Part shown: one piece after another, positions 16,760-24,719 of the stretch
Layout: each line of letters opens with the position of its first letter
Numbering within the stretch: the first letter of the stretch is position 1
Source of the DNA: Snuella lapsa
GTDB lineage: Bacteria; Bacteroidota; Bacteroidia; Flavobacteriales; Flavobacteriaceae
Assembly (NCBI RefSeq): GCF_039539345.1
Contig: NZ_BAABCY010000055.1
Location: forward strand, 27,984 to 91,983
Length of the DNA stretch: 64,000 nucleotides
Reading direction: 5' to 3'
Notes under the pieces: generated by a model
The model's input: only the letters and a program-made list of their open reading frames with translations
What the model was told of the DNA's origin: nothing
The model's database searches: none
Made by a program: the position numbers and the translations under genes

Positions 16760-17188
16760 ATGAAGTCCCTTTTTTATTTAATATTGCTAGCTTTTTTTAT
16801 GTCCTGCAGCTCTAATTCTATTGACAACAAAAATTGTAAATTCCTTCTAGATATTGGTGTTAACGTAGCTGTAAACCTTAACCTCCCAGAATACAGTCAA
16901 CTTCAGTTTACAGGTAATTCGGTATACATCCCCAATGCGGGCAATGGTGGTGTTATCGTGGCTTTTACCGGTGCCGACTATCTTGCCTGGGATGCTGCAG
17001 ACCCCAACCACCCTCAAAGCGAATGTTCGGTACTTGTTAATTCTGGTTTAAATGCTACTTGCGGCTGTGATGATAAAAACACTTATAGTTTAGTGACGGG
17101 CGCACCCTTAAACAACGGCTCACTGCAATGTAGTTTGCGAAATTATCGTGTTACCACTAGTGGTAACACACTTTTAATTTCCAATTAA
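16760..17188 (+). CDS. Rieske-like-fold lipoprotein without the histidine ligands
   Basis: Predicted 142-residue lipoprotein (signal segment 1-15, lipidated Cys16 after FFMS). The mature part resembles a conserved flavobacterial family with a Rieske-like beta layout: GGVIVAFTGADYLAWDAADPNHP, then Cys89, a CGC at 101-103, and YRVTTSGNTLLIS at the end. A true Rieske [2Fe-2S] site needs two CxH/CxxH boxes; here the second positions are not His, so cluster binding is doubtful. It is divergent from greA. The assignment to a Rieske-like fold is inference. Confidence 0.7.
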   Translation: MKSLFYLILLAFFMSCSSNSIDNKNCKFLLDIGVNVAVNLNLPEYSQLQFTGNSVYIPNAGNGGVIVAFTGADYLAWDAADPNHPQSECSVLVNSGLNATCGCDDKNTYSLVTGAPLNNGSLQCSLRNYRVTTSGNTLLISN

Positions 17189-17216
17189 AAAAGCCCCAAC
17201 TAATTCGTTGGAGCCT
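17186..17216 (-). terminator. Terminator after the TPP-regulated receptor gene
   Basis: On the minus strand arms GGCTCCAAC and GTTGGGGCT form a 9-bp stem with two G-T pairs around GAATTA and are followed by TTTTTT. It lies 23 bases past the receptor stop; the convergent lipoprotein gene ends at its other edge. Confidence 0.8.
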
Positions 17217-17238
17217 AAAAATTAGCTTGTTTTTTTAT

Positions 17239-19416
17239 CTAAAACTTTAAGGTAACCCCTGCTAAAAAGTTAGTTGTGGCTTGCGGGTAATACACATAAT
17301 ACCCACCACCATAATCAAATCCATTGGCATTATACTTCACGTTTGTTATATTATTCACAATGCCATTCACTAAAACCGATTTAAAAATGGCTTTTGGCTT
17401 AAACTCATAAGCAAGATTAAAATCTAAGGTATTATATGCTTTTAAACTTGAATCCTTATCGCCTATATTGTTCATTAATTGTTTGCCAACGTACTTATTA
17501 ACAAGTGCTAATTGCATTCCTTTTACAGGTGTATAATTAAGTGCTGTACTTGTTACCACATTAGGAGAATAAGCTATGTCCGTTTCACCCAAAGGCTGGT
17601 CATCTATAAACTGTCCTTTATTTAAATTTCTATTTCTACTTAAAGTAAGGTTCGATTGAACTGTTAGATTGCTACCAGCAGCAATAACCGTCTCTAATTC
17701 TACCCCTGCTCTATAACTCTTTCCTGCATTAGCCCTAATAGGGGCACCTACATTATCTATGGCTCCAGTTAAAACTAACTGATCGTTATAATACATAAAA
17801 TATGCATTGGCATTAAATTTTATCTTTTTACTATTGTAACGATATCCCAACTCAAAATCATTAAGCTGTTCTGGTTTTACATCGGCACTGTTTTCAAAAT
17901 CTGTTCTACTAGGCTCTCTATTGGCTCTTGCATAGGAACCATAAATATTGTTTTTATTATCCAGATTAATACTAGCCCCTATTTTTGGGTTAATAAAATT
18001 GTACTTTTTATTAATCTCAAACAAAGTGCGATCAGATCCAGTTCCATTGGTTTTATAGTCTACGTACCTATATTGCAAATCACCATAAAGGCTTAATTTA
18101 TCATTTACTTTGTAGGTCGCTTTCGAAAACCCACTAGCATCACGCTTTTTGCTTTGTCCAAAGTAATAACGATAATCCTTACTAATATCGACTGCATATT
18201 GCGCCCAAATTATTTCTCCAAAATGATCGCCTTTGTAAAGGCTAAACGACCCTCCTGTTATTACATCCAACTTGTCATTTTTAAAATTTAAACTTGCATT
18301 AGCCACATAAAAGTTATTATCCAACCATTTTCTACGAACATAGTCCATGCTTTCTACTGTATTGCCGTCAACCGTAATAGGATCTAAGCCTAAAAATGAA
18401 AATTTTGAATCGTCTGCCCAATATACATTTGTATAGAAATAATCATCCACATACTCTTCATAAAAACCTCTACCATTGGTATAGTTCAAACCTACATTTA
18501 GAGATAATTGGTTGTCAAATCGCTCATTCCAATGTAACTGATAATGATCTTGCCTGTAGTCATCTACTTGATTGTCATAAAATCCTGTATTGTTTCCTTC
18601 GTCATCAGTTATAATTCCAGCAATATTAAACGTTCTATTGGAGTCAATAGTAAAAACATCTACACCATACCAAGCTTGATATGTTATTTCTTCACCACCA
18701 AACGCAATGGCTTTTATAAGACGGTTGTTGTCTTTGTAAGCTCCTTGTAAAAAATAGGATTTTAAATCGGAACTTGCCCTATCTATATAACCATCTGACT
18801 CGATCTTAGACAACCGACCAGAAAGCTCAACTTTATCATTAAGCAACCCTGTACTAAACTTAATGTTACGCCTAAGTGTATTAAAGCTACCATAGCTACT
18901 GGACACCGATGCAAATGCTTCGTTTGAAATGGCATCTGTTAAAATATTAATACTCGCTCCAAATGCACCAGAACCATTTGTAGATGTTCCGACACCGCGT
19001 TGAACCTGAAGGCTTTCTACAGAAGAAGATAAATCTTGTAAGTTTACCCAAAATGTCCCCAAGGATTCTGCATCATTATACGGAATACCATTAATAGTAA
19101 TATTGGTAGACTCGCCACTTACGCCTCGCACTCGAATACCAGTATAACCAATACCTGCACCTGCATCACTGGTTGTAACCACCGATGGCAAATAATTTAA
19201 CAAAACTGGTATATCCTGTCCTAAATTACGCTTTTCCAATTGTGCTTTGGTTACATTAGAATGCGTAATGGGAGAGGTTGCATTAACACGGACCGCTTTT
19301 ACAAAAACCTCATCTAATTTCTCAACTTTTGTTGAATCTTGATCAGCTTGCTTTTGTTGTGCCTGCGTATTAAGCGACAACACTAAAAGTGTTAAAAAAA
19401 GAAATAAATGTTTCAT
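17239..19416 (-). CDS. TonB-dependent outer-membrane receptor under a TPP riboswitch
   Basis: Outer-membrane beta-barrel receptor of about 725 residues. It has a signal peptide (about 1-20, MKHLFLFLTLLVLSLNTQAQ), a plug domain (about 40-150) with SVVTTSDAGAGIGYTGIRVRG and the NITINGIPYNDAES region, and a 22-strand-type barrel ending in TTNFLAGVTLKF. ATG at 19416 is preferred over a TTG three codons upstream. The TPP riboswitch in its leader makes thiamine, its phosphates or a precursor the probable ligand; receptors under TPP riboswitches are known in Bacteroidetes. A thiamine-related gene cluster lies directly upstream on the same strand. Confidence 0.92.
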   Translation of the reverse strand: MKHLFLFLTLLVLSLNTQAQQKQADQDSTKVEKLDEVFVKAVRVNATSPITHSNVTKAQLEKRNLGQDIPVLLNYLPSVVTTSDAGAGIGYTGIRVRGVSGESTNITINGIPYNDAESLGTFWVNLQDLSSSVESLQVQRGVGTSTNGSGAFGASINILTDAISNEAFASVSSSYGSFNTLRRNIKFSTGLLNDKVELSGRLSKIESDGYIDRASSDLKSYFLQGAYKDNNRLIKAIAFGGEEITYQAWYGVDVFTIDSNRTFNIAGIITDDEGNNTGFYDNQVDDYRQDHYQLHWNERFDNQLSLNVGLNYTNGRGFYEEYVDDYFYTNVYWADDSKFSFLGLDPITVDGNTVESMDYVRRKWLDNNFYVANASLNFKNDKLDVITGGSFSLYKGDHFGEIIWAQYAVDISKDYRYYFGQSKKRDASGFSKATYKVNDKLSLYGDLQYRYVDYKTNGTGSDRTLFEINKKYNFINPKIGASINLDNKNNIYGSYARANREPSRTDFENSADVKPEQLNDFELGYRYNSKKIKFNANAYFMYYNDQLVLTGAIDNVGAPIRANAGKSYRAGVELETVIAAGSNLTVQSNLTLSRNRNLNKGQFIDDQPLGETDIAYSPNVVTSTALNYTPVKGMQLALVNKYVGKQLMNNIGDKDSSLKAYNTLDFNLAYEFKPKAIFKSVLVNGIVNNITNVKYNANGFDYGGGYYVYYPQATTNFLAGVTLKF

Positions 19417-19793
19417 CTGTTTCAAATTTTATCGTTTTTAAAACCGGATGTAATTGGCAGTAATAATTTTAGATAGGATCCAACTCAATATTACAGCTCA
19501 TTTCATGCGATTACATTTAAAATCGAATAAAAAGAGGTAATTATTCTTTTATTGTGATAAATGATTTATCCAAACAGCGACTATCGCCTCCCTAAACAGC
19601 ATTATCTGTTCTAGGTTCAATGGGTATGATCTCAGCCTTTCGAAGTTAAACGCTAAGAGTTTAAAAGTTAAAAGTTCTAATGAATGAACTACAAACTAAA
19701 AACTATGCCCGTTAACTGAAAAAGCACCCCTTTTTGAGAACGCTGCAAAAGTAATTTAGATTTACGAATTAAGAATCAGGTTTTTCGTTTTTT
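19417..19793 (-). other. Riboswitch-bearing leader between arfB and the receptor
   Basis: This 377-bp gene-free stretch contains the TPP aptamer (19572-19748) and about 150 bases of AT-rich expression platform before the receptor start. The receptor therefore has its own regulated transcript rather than simple read-through from the upstream genes. Confidence 0.75.
19572..19748 (-). promoter_or_regulatory. TPP (THI element) riboswitch
   Basis: On the minus strand the conserved blocks appear in order: GGGGTGCT (19730-19723), GGCTGAGATCATACCC (from 19637), TTGAACCTAGAACAGATAAT (from 19620) and the TGCTGTTTAGGGA end block. These match the P2/J, CTGAGA...ACCC, TTGAACCTGATCTGGATAAT and GTAGGGA elements of the thiamine pyrophosphate aptamer. 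The P3 region is long, about 80-90 nt between GGGGTGC and CTGAGA, with degenerate AACTTTTAA-type repeats. It sits in the leader of a TonB-dependent receptor and would lower expression when TPP is abundant. Confidence 0.9.
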
Positions 19794-20201
19794 TTAGTCA
19801 ATATCTGGCTTTTTCCTGTTTGCTTTTCTATCTGAGCGTATCCGCTTACTTTTTAAGCGCTTCTGGATTACTGCTTTTGGAACTTTAGTAGGCACTCGTT
19901 TCTTAGGGCGGCTTAACCCTTTTTTTATAAGTTCCAAAAAGCGTTTTATAATCTGTTCCTTATTTTTATGCTGGCTTCGGTTCTCGTCACATTGTAGAAT
20001 GAGAACACCTTTATCTGTTAACCTATGCTTAAGCTTTTCACTTATACGTCGCTTTTCATCATCATTAAAAACCAAAGAGGCATCAAGATTAAACGTTAGT
20101 TCTACCTTTGAAGCTACCTTGTTTACATGCTGTCCTCCACTACCAGAACTTCTTACTGCTTTAAATTTAACTTCTTGAAGTAAGGCTTCCTTATTCATCA
20201 T
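19794..20201 (-). CDS. arfB: ArfB-like peptidyl-tRNA hydrolase / release-factor domain protein
   Basis: A 135-residue protein of the ArfB (YaeJ) family that rescues stalled ribosomes by hydrolysing peptidyl-tRNA. The catalytic GGQ lies at 22-24 in SSGSGGQHVNKVASKVEL, and the basic C-terminal tail (KKRVPTKVPKAVIQKRLKSK onward) is the part that enters the empty mRNA channel in the family. Its ATG overlaps the DUF4301 stop by 11 bases, so the two are translationally coupled. Confidence 0.92.
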   Translation of the reverse strand: MMNKEALLQEVKFKAVRSSGSGGQHVNKVASKVELTFNLDASLVFNDDEKRRISEKLKHRLTDKGVLILQCDENRSQHKNKEQIIKRFLELIKKGLSRPKKRVPTKVPKAVIQKRLKSKRIRSDRKANRKKPDID

Positions 20202-21753
20202 GTGCTACTTGATGTGGCATCTTCAACAGATCGTTAACCGTTTTTACTGGATTGAATGTTAGCAATGGAACCTCAACAAACACCGTGTTCCAATATGCCA
20301 TGCTCCCATTCCATAAGCCAGGAAGCTCCAATGCCTTTATATCGATACCATTCTGGTTCTTTTCTGTAATGAAAGCAGCTTTGCTATCTACAAACTTTGT
20401 TAGATCGAAAGCTTCTCCTTTGTAATTTTTGACACCACAAACCAAATCTACCGGATTAAAGTGCGTAGCTCTTTTGGCAATTTCTTTTTGCTGTTTGTTC
20501 TTTATATCGATTTGTGCTGATTCAACAATTTGCAAAGACACATCGCCATTGGCATTTTCAACCCAAAACGGACCACCTCCAGGCTCGCCTTCATTTTTAA
20601 CCATTCCACATACCCGAATAGGCCGGTTTAATTTTTCTTTTAAGTACTCTATCTTAAATTCTTGGGTATACTTTTTATAATCGGGTGTTACCGACAGGTT
20701 TAATTTTTTAGCCAAAAAATCTACTATAACCTCTTGTTCTTTATCTGATAATGGCTCCTTGTCCAATTGGTGTAAATAATTAAATACTTGCGCTTGAGTT
20801 TCCAATAACACACCTGCTAATATTTTTTTATAGTAAGACACTTTCTCTTTATGTTTGGACACAACAACATTGTCAATATTCTTTATAAAAACCAGATCAC
20901 CTTCTAAATCATTAAGATTTTCTATTAGCGCTCCATGTCCAGAGGGGCGAAAAACCAAGCTACCATCTGCTTTTCTAAAAATCTCATTATCTGCGGTTAA
21001 AGCAACTGTTTCCGTTGATTTTTTTTGATAAGAAAAAGAAATATCAAACTTCGCTTTGGTTTGTTCTTCTACATCTTCTTCAATATATCTAAACTCCTCA
21101 TCAAACCTGTGGTTGTGCCTTTCGGAAATTGTAAAGTGTAATTTAGCTTTATTATTTGATGATGCATATAAAGCCGCTTCGAACAAATGCTCTTCAAAGG
21201 CTGTCGACACATGTTTTTTATAACGATGGTAAGGCAATAAGCCTTTTGGAAAAAAGCTGTAGTTTAACCGATCTTCATCCAGCATGGTCTTCACAAACTC
21301 CACTCGCTTTTCATCATAGGACAGATCGTTAAAATTAGGAATAACTTCATGTAACTTATGCACTACCTCTTCAAAAAAAGGCAACTTTTCCAGCCCTACC
21401 AAAAATACTTTTAATTCGTTATCCTTGTTTCTGTTAATGTATGCATTGATACTTTCTTTCTCAAGATCGTAATTCTTTAAAAAGCGAAATAGAAATTTAA
21501 ACATACGCGTTGCCAATCCCGAAGCTGGTACAAACTTGACTATAGATAGTGAATTACGAGCATTTTCATACAAATTGATATAATCTTGCTCTTTGGAGGG
21601 CTTAATTGTCCTGATTCCGTTACTTACAGAAGCTACTTCAACTAAATTAGAATAAGGCATCCCCGCCTTGATCAAAGCTATCTGTGCTTTTACTTTTTCA
21701 AGAGTTAATCCATTTCTTTCTATCTGTTTAACATCTTTTTCCTCAAATACCAT
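20191..21753 (-). CDS. DUF4301 protein
   Basis: A 520-residue cytoplasmic protein of the DUF4301 family, full length for the family. Recognisable segments are FVPASGLATRMFKFLFRFL (about 76-94), reminiscent of a nucleotide-sugar transferase-like glycine loop, LPYHRYKKHVSTAFEEHLFEA, DGSLVFRPSGHGALIENLNDL and GEPGGGPFWVENANGDVSLQI. The RPSGHGAL and GGGPFW segments look like substrate-binding loops. The function is unknown. It overlaps the kinase-like gene upstream by 11 bases and arfB downstream by 11 bases. Confidence 0.85.
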   Translation of the reverse strand: MVFEEKDVKQIERNGLTLEKVKAQIALIKAGMPYSNLVEVASVSNGIRTIKPSKEQDYINLYENARNSLSIVKFVPASGLATRMFKFLFRFLKNYDLEKESINAYINRNKDNELKVFLVGLEKLPFFEEVVHKLHEVIPNFNDLSYDEKRVEFVKTMLDEDRLNYSFFPKGLLPYHRYKKHVSTAFEEHLFEAALYASSNNKAKLHFTISERHNHRFDEEFRYIEEDVEEQTKAKFDISFSYQKKSTETVALTADNEIFRKADGSLVFRPSGHGALIENLNDLEGDLVFIKNIDNVVVSKHKEKVSYYKKILAGVLLETQAQVFNYLHQLDKEPLSDKEQEVIVDFLAKKLNLSVTPDYKKYTQEFKIEYLKEKLNRPIRVCGMVKNEGEPGGGPFWVENANGDVSLQIVESAQIDIKNKQQKEIAKRATHFNPVDLVCGVKNYKGEAFDLTKFVDSKAAFITEKNQNGIDIKALELPGLWNGSMAYWNTVFVEVPLLTFNPVKTVNDLLKMPHQVAHDE

Positions 21754-22315
21754 CCTTATTTTTTATTAGTTTATCTATGTGCTTTACTGCTTCTTCCAAG
21801 CGTACTTTTTTATTTCCCTTCAACAAAACATAAGGCCTTTTATTGGCAATTAATGCATTTCGAAACGCATTAAACATATGTTCCCGCTCATTGGGTTTAT
21901 CTCTAATCCCGTCAGCTTCCCAAGGAACGTCTATATTGGTCAAAAAATAGAGATCATATTGATTTTCTATAGCAAACTTATCTAATTTTCTTGGCACATA
22001 ACCATTGTAATAGTTCTCGCTATATACTTTAGTTTCCAACAGGTCGGTGTCACAAATCAGCAACTCTTTTACTTGACTTGCCAACTTGTTTTCTAAAGCA
22101 ATTTGACCTCGAGCGATAGGTAAAACATCCATTTTTGTTAACACTTGGTTGTTTGCAGCTTTCTGTTCGGCATATATTCTCGAATATTCAGGCACCCAAA
22201 GCGTATCATAATATGCTGCCAACTGCTTAGCCAAAATGGTCTTCCCGGTACATTCCGGTCCAAACAAAACAACTTTTATGCAATTTGAAGGTTGCTGTTT
22301 ATATATTTCTTCCAT
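21743..22315 (-). CDS. NadR-like P-loop kinase (AAA_28 type)
   Basis: A 190-residue P-loop NTPase with Walker A GPECTGKT at 19-26, an EYSRIYAEQ segment and DTDLLETKVYSENYY (Walker B-like), resembling the ribosylnicotinamide kinase domain of NadR. In that family it phosphorylates nicotinamide riboside. Here its start overlaps the PnuC/PnuT-family permease by 40 bases and it is grouped with thiamine genes, so it could instead phosphorylate thiamine or another vitamin to trap it after uptake. The substrate cannot be settled from sequence alone. Confidence 0.82.
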   Translation of the reverse strand: MEEIYKQQPSNCIKVVLFGPECTGKTILAKQLAAYYDTLWVPEYSRIYAEQKAANNQVLTKMDVLPIARGQIALENKLASQVKELLICDTDLLETKVYSENYYNGYVPRKLDKFAIENQYDLYFLTNIDVPWEADGIRDKPNEREHMFNAFRNALIANKRPYVLLKGNKKVRLEEAVKHIDKLIKNKDGI

Positions 22316-22908
22316 GCTATATAGCCGTAAATTGCAATTATAGTAAATCCTAAATATTGAAAACTTGTAAATACCAATCCCTTATAAAAATACAAAGGCA
22401 CCGAGATGATGTCACCAATAATCCAACAGATCCAATTCTCTATCTTACGCTTTGCCATTAACCACATACCGACAAAAAATATTGCTGTAGTTAATGTATC
22501 TACATAAGCTACCCAATCCGACCATTTTCCATTTATTTTATAAACTATATACACAAACAATAAGGTTGCAGCAAATATGACCAGACTTAAGCGTTTTTCT
22601 TGATTAGATATTACCGATATGGGCGTTACATGCGTTGCGTCAATCTTACGAGTCCAAACATACCAACCATAAATACTCATAACAAAATAATACGCATTGA
22701 TCATCATGTCTCCCAACAGTTCCCATTTTAGTAGTAAATAAACAAAAATAAGAGTGCTTAACATCCCAGTAGGGAATACCCAAACTTTATTTTGCTTTGA
22801 GTACCAAACCGATAAAAATCCCAATATCACTGCTATTATTTCCAGAACAATATCGAAAACCTGATAATCGGCGTATTGATGGAAAAAAAAATCAAAAATG
22901 AGGTTCAT
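22276..22908 (-). CDS. PnuC/PnuT-family vitamin transporter
   Basis: Integral membrane protein of 210 residues with about seven hydrophobic helices, including the PnuC-family segments VLEIIAVILGFLSVWYSKQNKVWVFPTG and NAYYFVMSIYGWYVWTRK. The family imports nicotinamide riboside (PnuC) or thiamine (PnuT) by facilitated diffusion driven by intracellular phosphorylation. Position after a thiamine-binding-family protein, before a P-loop kinase and near a TPP-riboswitch receptor favours thiamine (PnuT). Overlaps are 17 bases with the gene before and 40 with the gene after. Confidence 0.85.
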   Translation of the reverse strand: MNLIFDFFFHQYADYQVFDIVLEIIAVILGFLSVWYSKQNKVWVFPTGMLSTLIFVYLLLKWELLGDMMINAYYFVMSIYGWYVWTRKIDATHVTPISVISNQEKRLSLVIFAATLLFVYIVYKINGKWSDWVAYVDTLTTAIFFVGMWLMAKRKIENWICWIIGDIISVPLYFYKGLVFTSFQYLGFTIIAIYGYIAWKKYINSNLQIA

Positions 22909-23152
22909 AATCGTGTCTATCTGATTTAACGATTTTCATTAATAACAAACCACGCTCCATGAGCTCAAAAGCCTCTTTTATTTCGGCTGTCAACAAACGC
23001 ATTACAACATCGTAATCACCATAAACCTGAGTACTTAATGGATTCTCTAAAACCTTTAAACCAGTGGCTCTTAATTTTTTAATAAAATGGATAATTACTG
23101 GTTCGTAATCGTCATGTAATGGTGTTAAAGTTAGCTCTACCGATATTTTCAT
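22892..23152 (-). CDS. Thiamine-binding (YkoF/MTH1187) family protein
   Basis: An 86-residue protein resembling the MTH1187/YkoF thiamine-binding fold: MKISVELTLTPLHDDYEPVI at the N-terminus, FIKKLRATGLKVLENPLSTQ (about 24-43) and VYGDYDVVMRLL. Members bind hydroxymethylpyrimidine or thiamine. As the first gene of the cluster it may act as an intracellular thiamine or HMP carrier. The 3' end overlaps the permease gene by 17 bases. Confidence 0.8.
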   Translation of the reverse strand: MKISVELTLTPLHDDYEPVIIHFIKKLRATGLKVLENPLSTQVYGDYDVVMRLLTAEIKEAFELMERGLLLMKIVKSDRHDYEPHF

Positions 23153-23164
23153 TTGTTTAAATTT

Positions 23165-23258
23165 TACTCGATAATCGAGATTTATATATTACGAAGCTTG
23201 CCTCGAAATCATAAAATAATTTCCTTCAACTACCTCGCGTGCTTACACCGAGGTAGTA
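23165..23258 (+). repeat. Multi-hairpin intergenic repeat, copy R2
   Basis: It carries the palindrome CTCGATAATCGAG at 23168-23180, a central segment TTACGAAGCTTGCCTCGAAAT, an AT-rich spacer with ATAATTTCCT and a perfect 9-bp third hairpin with arms ACTACCTCG and CGAGGTAGT. It lies directly upstream of the thiamine-binding protein gene. The third hairpin has a different stem from R1 and R3. Confidence 0.75.
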
Positions 23259-23272
23259 TACTAATCTTTTTT

Positions 23273-23316
23273 GTTTAGAGACTGTTAAACACATAATATT
23301 TTATAACAGACTAAAC
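23273..23316 (-). terminator. Terminator-like hairpin after the GGGP synthase gene
   Basis: Arms GTTTAG and CTGTTA on one side pair with TAACAG and CTAAAC on the other, giving about 12 bp interrupted by a small internal bulge. It lies 19 bases past the GGGP synthase stop and is followed on the minus strand by an A/T-rich run. It probably ends that transcript. Confidence 0.6.
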
Positions 23317-23334
23317 GATTCACAATCTAAATTG

Positions 23335-24060
23335 CTACTTCTTTAGATCGTCAAAAAACGACTCATTGTCCTCAAAAGCTGTGCCAATAACAACCATATC
23401 TGCTCCAGAACTATAAGCATTTTCCAACTGTTGCTTACTTCTCACACCACCCCCAACAATAAGTGGAATTTCCAGTTCATTTTTAACTCTTTTAATTATA
23501 TAATCCGAAACTGGATGTATGGCTCCACTCCCTGCTTCTAAATAAATTAGCTTCATCCCCAATAGTTCCCCTGCCTTAGCTGTATCTACAATGTTTTGAA
23601 CATCTGCCCAAGGCATCGGTTGTGTTTGCGTAACCTTTTGTACGGCGGTTTCTTTTCCGTTTTCTATGAGCAAATATCCCGTTGAAATAACTTCTAAACT
23701 CAGCTTTCTTAATGTAGCAATAGCTTGAACCTGTTTCCCTATAAGGTAATCGGGATTTCTACCAGATAATAATGACAAAAACAATAATGCATCTGCCTCG
23801 CCAGTTATTTGGGAGACATCTCCTGGAAACAATATGACCGGCAGTTTTGTTTTTGCTTTGATTTTCGTAACTAAAATTTCTGTTTTGTACAAATCGACAG
23901 TACTCCCTCCTACAAAAATATGAGTTGCCACAGACTTGTTTATCTTTTCAACAAACCCAACTGCTTTTTCAGGCAACATCTTGTCTGGATCTATTAAAAC
24001 CGCAAGAAGCTTTTGTTTCTTTTGCTTTTGCAATTGTATGTCTTTATAAACCCCTTCCAT
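23335..24060 (-). CDS. Geranylgeranylglyceryl/heptaprenylglyceryl phosphate synthase family protein
   Basis: A 241-residue TIM-barrel enzyme of the GGGP synthase/PcrB family, which joins a polyprenyl group to sn-glycerol 1-phosphate. Visible segments are LLAVLIDPDKMLPEKA, HIFVGGSTVD, PVILFPGDVSQI and the C-terminal phosphate loop GGGVRSKQQ with AGADMVVIGTAFE-like SSGADMVVIGTAFEDN. In Bacteroidetes the homologue makes prenylglycerol lipids of unclear role. ATG at 24060 is chosen over an upstream TTG (24069); it begins one base past the stop codon of the phosphopantetheinyl transferase, so the pair is coupled. Confidence 0.92.
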   Translation of the reverse strand: MEGVYKDIQLQKQKKQKLLAVLIDPDKMLPEKAVGFVEKINKSVATHIFVGGSTVDLYKTEILVTKIKAKTKLPVILFPGDVSQITGEADALLFLSLLSGRNPDYLIGKQVQAIATLRKLSLEVISTGYLLIENGKETAVQKVTQTQPMPWADVQNIVDTAKAGELLGMKLIYLEAGSGAIHPVSDYIIKRVKNELEIPLIVGGGVRSKQQLENAYSSGADMVVIGTAFEDNESFFDDLKK

Positions 24061-24061
24061 A

Positions 24062-24688
24062 TTAAGCAACTACATAGGCACAAGTAAACCCTTCAAATTC
24101 CAAAAATCTAATTTGGAAACGGCATTTGTTTTCTTTATAATCAATCCAGGCAACTGTTTCATCTGAATCAACTCCAAAAGGGATCACTAAACAATGGTCT
24201 TTAAAACTTAATCCAGGAGTAGCAAACAACTTATATAAGGATTCCTTAACACACCAAATAGCTGTAAGCTTATTAACGTAATCGGCTTCCGATTCATTTA
24301 AATATTCAAACTCATAATCTACAAACTTATGGGCTATAATGCGTATTTTTTCACGCTGTTTCTCTATATCAATTCCTACGCTGCAATCACTAACAATAAC
24401 CGCTGAAAACTGAAACGAATGGGTTATGGAAATATGTTTACCGTCTTTTAAATGTGGTTTCCCATTAGCATCATAAAACAAATCGGAATCTTCATATCCA
24501 AAAGCAGCCAACAAATGTCGCACACTCAAAAAGCCACGTTGGTGCAACTCACTTTTCATTCCTATGACCCGTTCTAAACTCTCTGGTTTCAAATTGACAG
24601 CCTCTATCAAGTCTTTATAAGACTCTGTTATTTTCCAGATTTTAACAGTAGTTTGTGAATTTGGGGTAATGGTTTTATATAAAGGCAT
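24062..24688 (-). CDS. 4'-phosphopantetheinyl transferase superfamily protein
   Basis: A 208-residue Sfp-type transferase that attaches the phosphopantetheine arm of coenzyme A to carrier proteins. The magnesium-binding motif GIDIE is at 105-109 and the second motif WCVKESLYK at 145-153 holds Lys148 and Glu149. The carrier is not adjacent, so which acyl- or peptidyl-carrier it serves is unknown. It precedes the GGGP synthase gene and is divergent from ahcY. Confidence 0.92.
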   Translation of the reverse strand: MPLYKTITPNSQTTVKIWKITESYKDLIEAVNLKPESLERVIGMKSELHQRGFLSVRHLLAAFGYEDSDLFYDANGKPHLKDGKHISITHSFQFSAVIVSDCSVGIDIEKQREKIRIIAHKFVDYEFEYLNESEADYVNKLTAIWCVKESLYKLFATPGLSFKDHCLVIPFGVDSDETVAWIDYKENKCRFQIRFLEFEGFTCAYVVA

Positions 24689-24711
24689 TTAATATTCTGA
24701 AAGTTATTGGT

Positions 24712-24719
24712 TATCTTTG
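24712..24719 (+). promoter_or_regulatory. Bacteroidetes-type -7 box for ahcY
   Basis: TATCTTTG matches TAnnTTTG exactly. It implies a start near 24726 and a leader of about 115 nt before ahcY. The leader is AT-rich with short complementary GTTG/CAAC-type runs but no recognised riboswitch. Confidence 0.6.
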
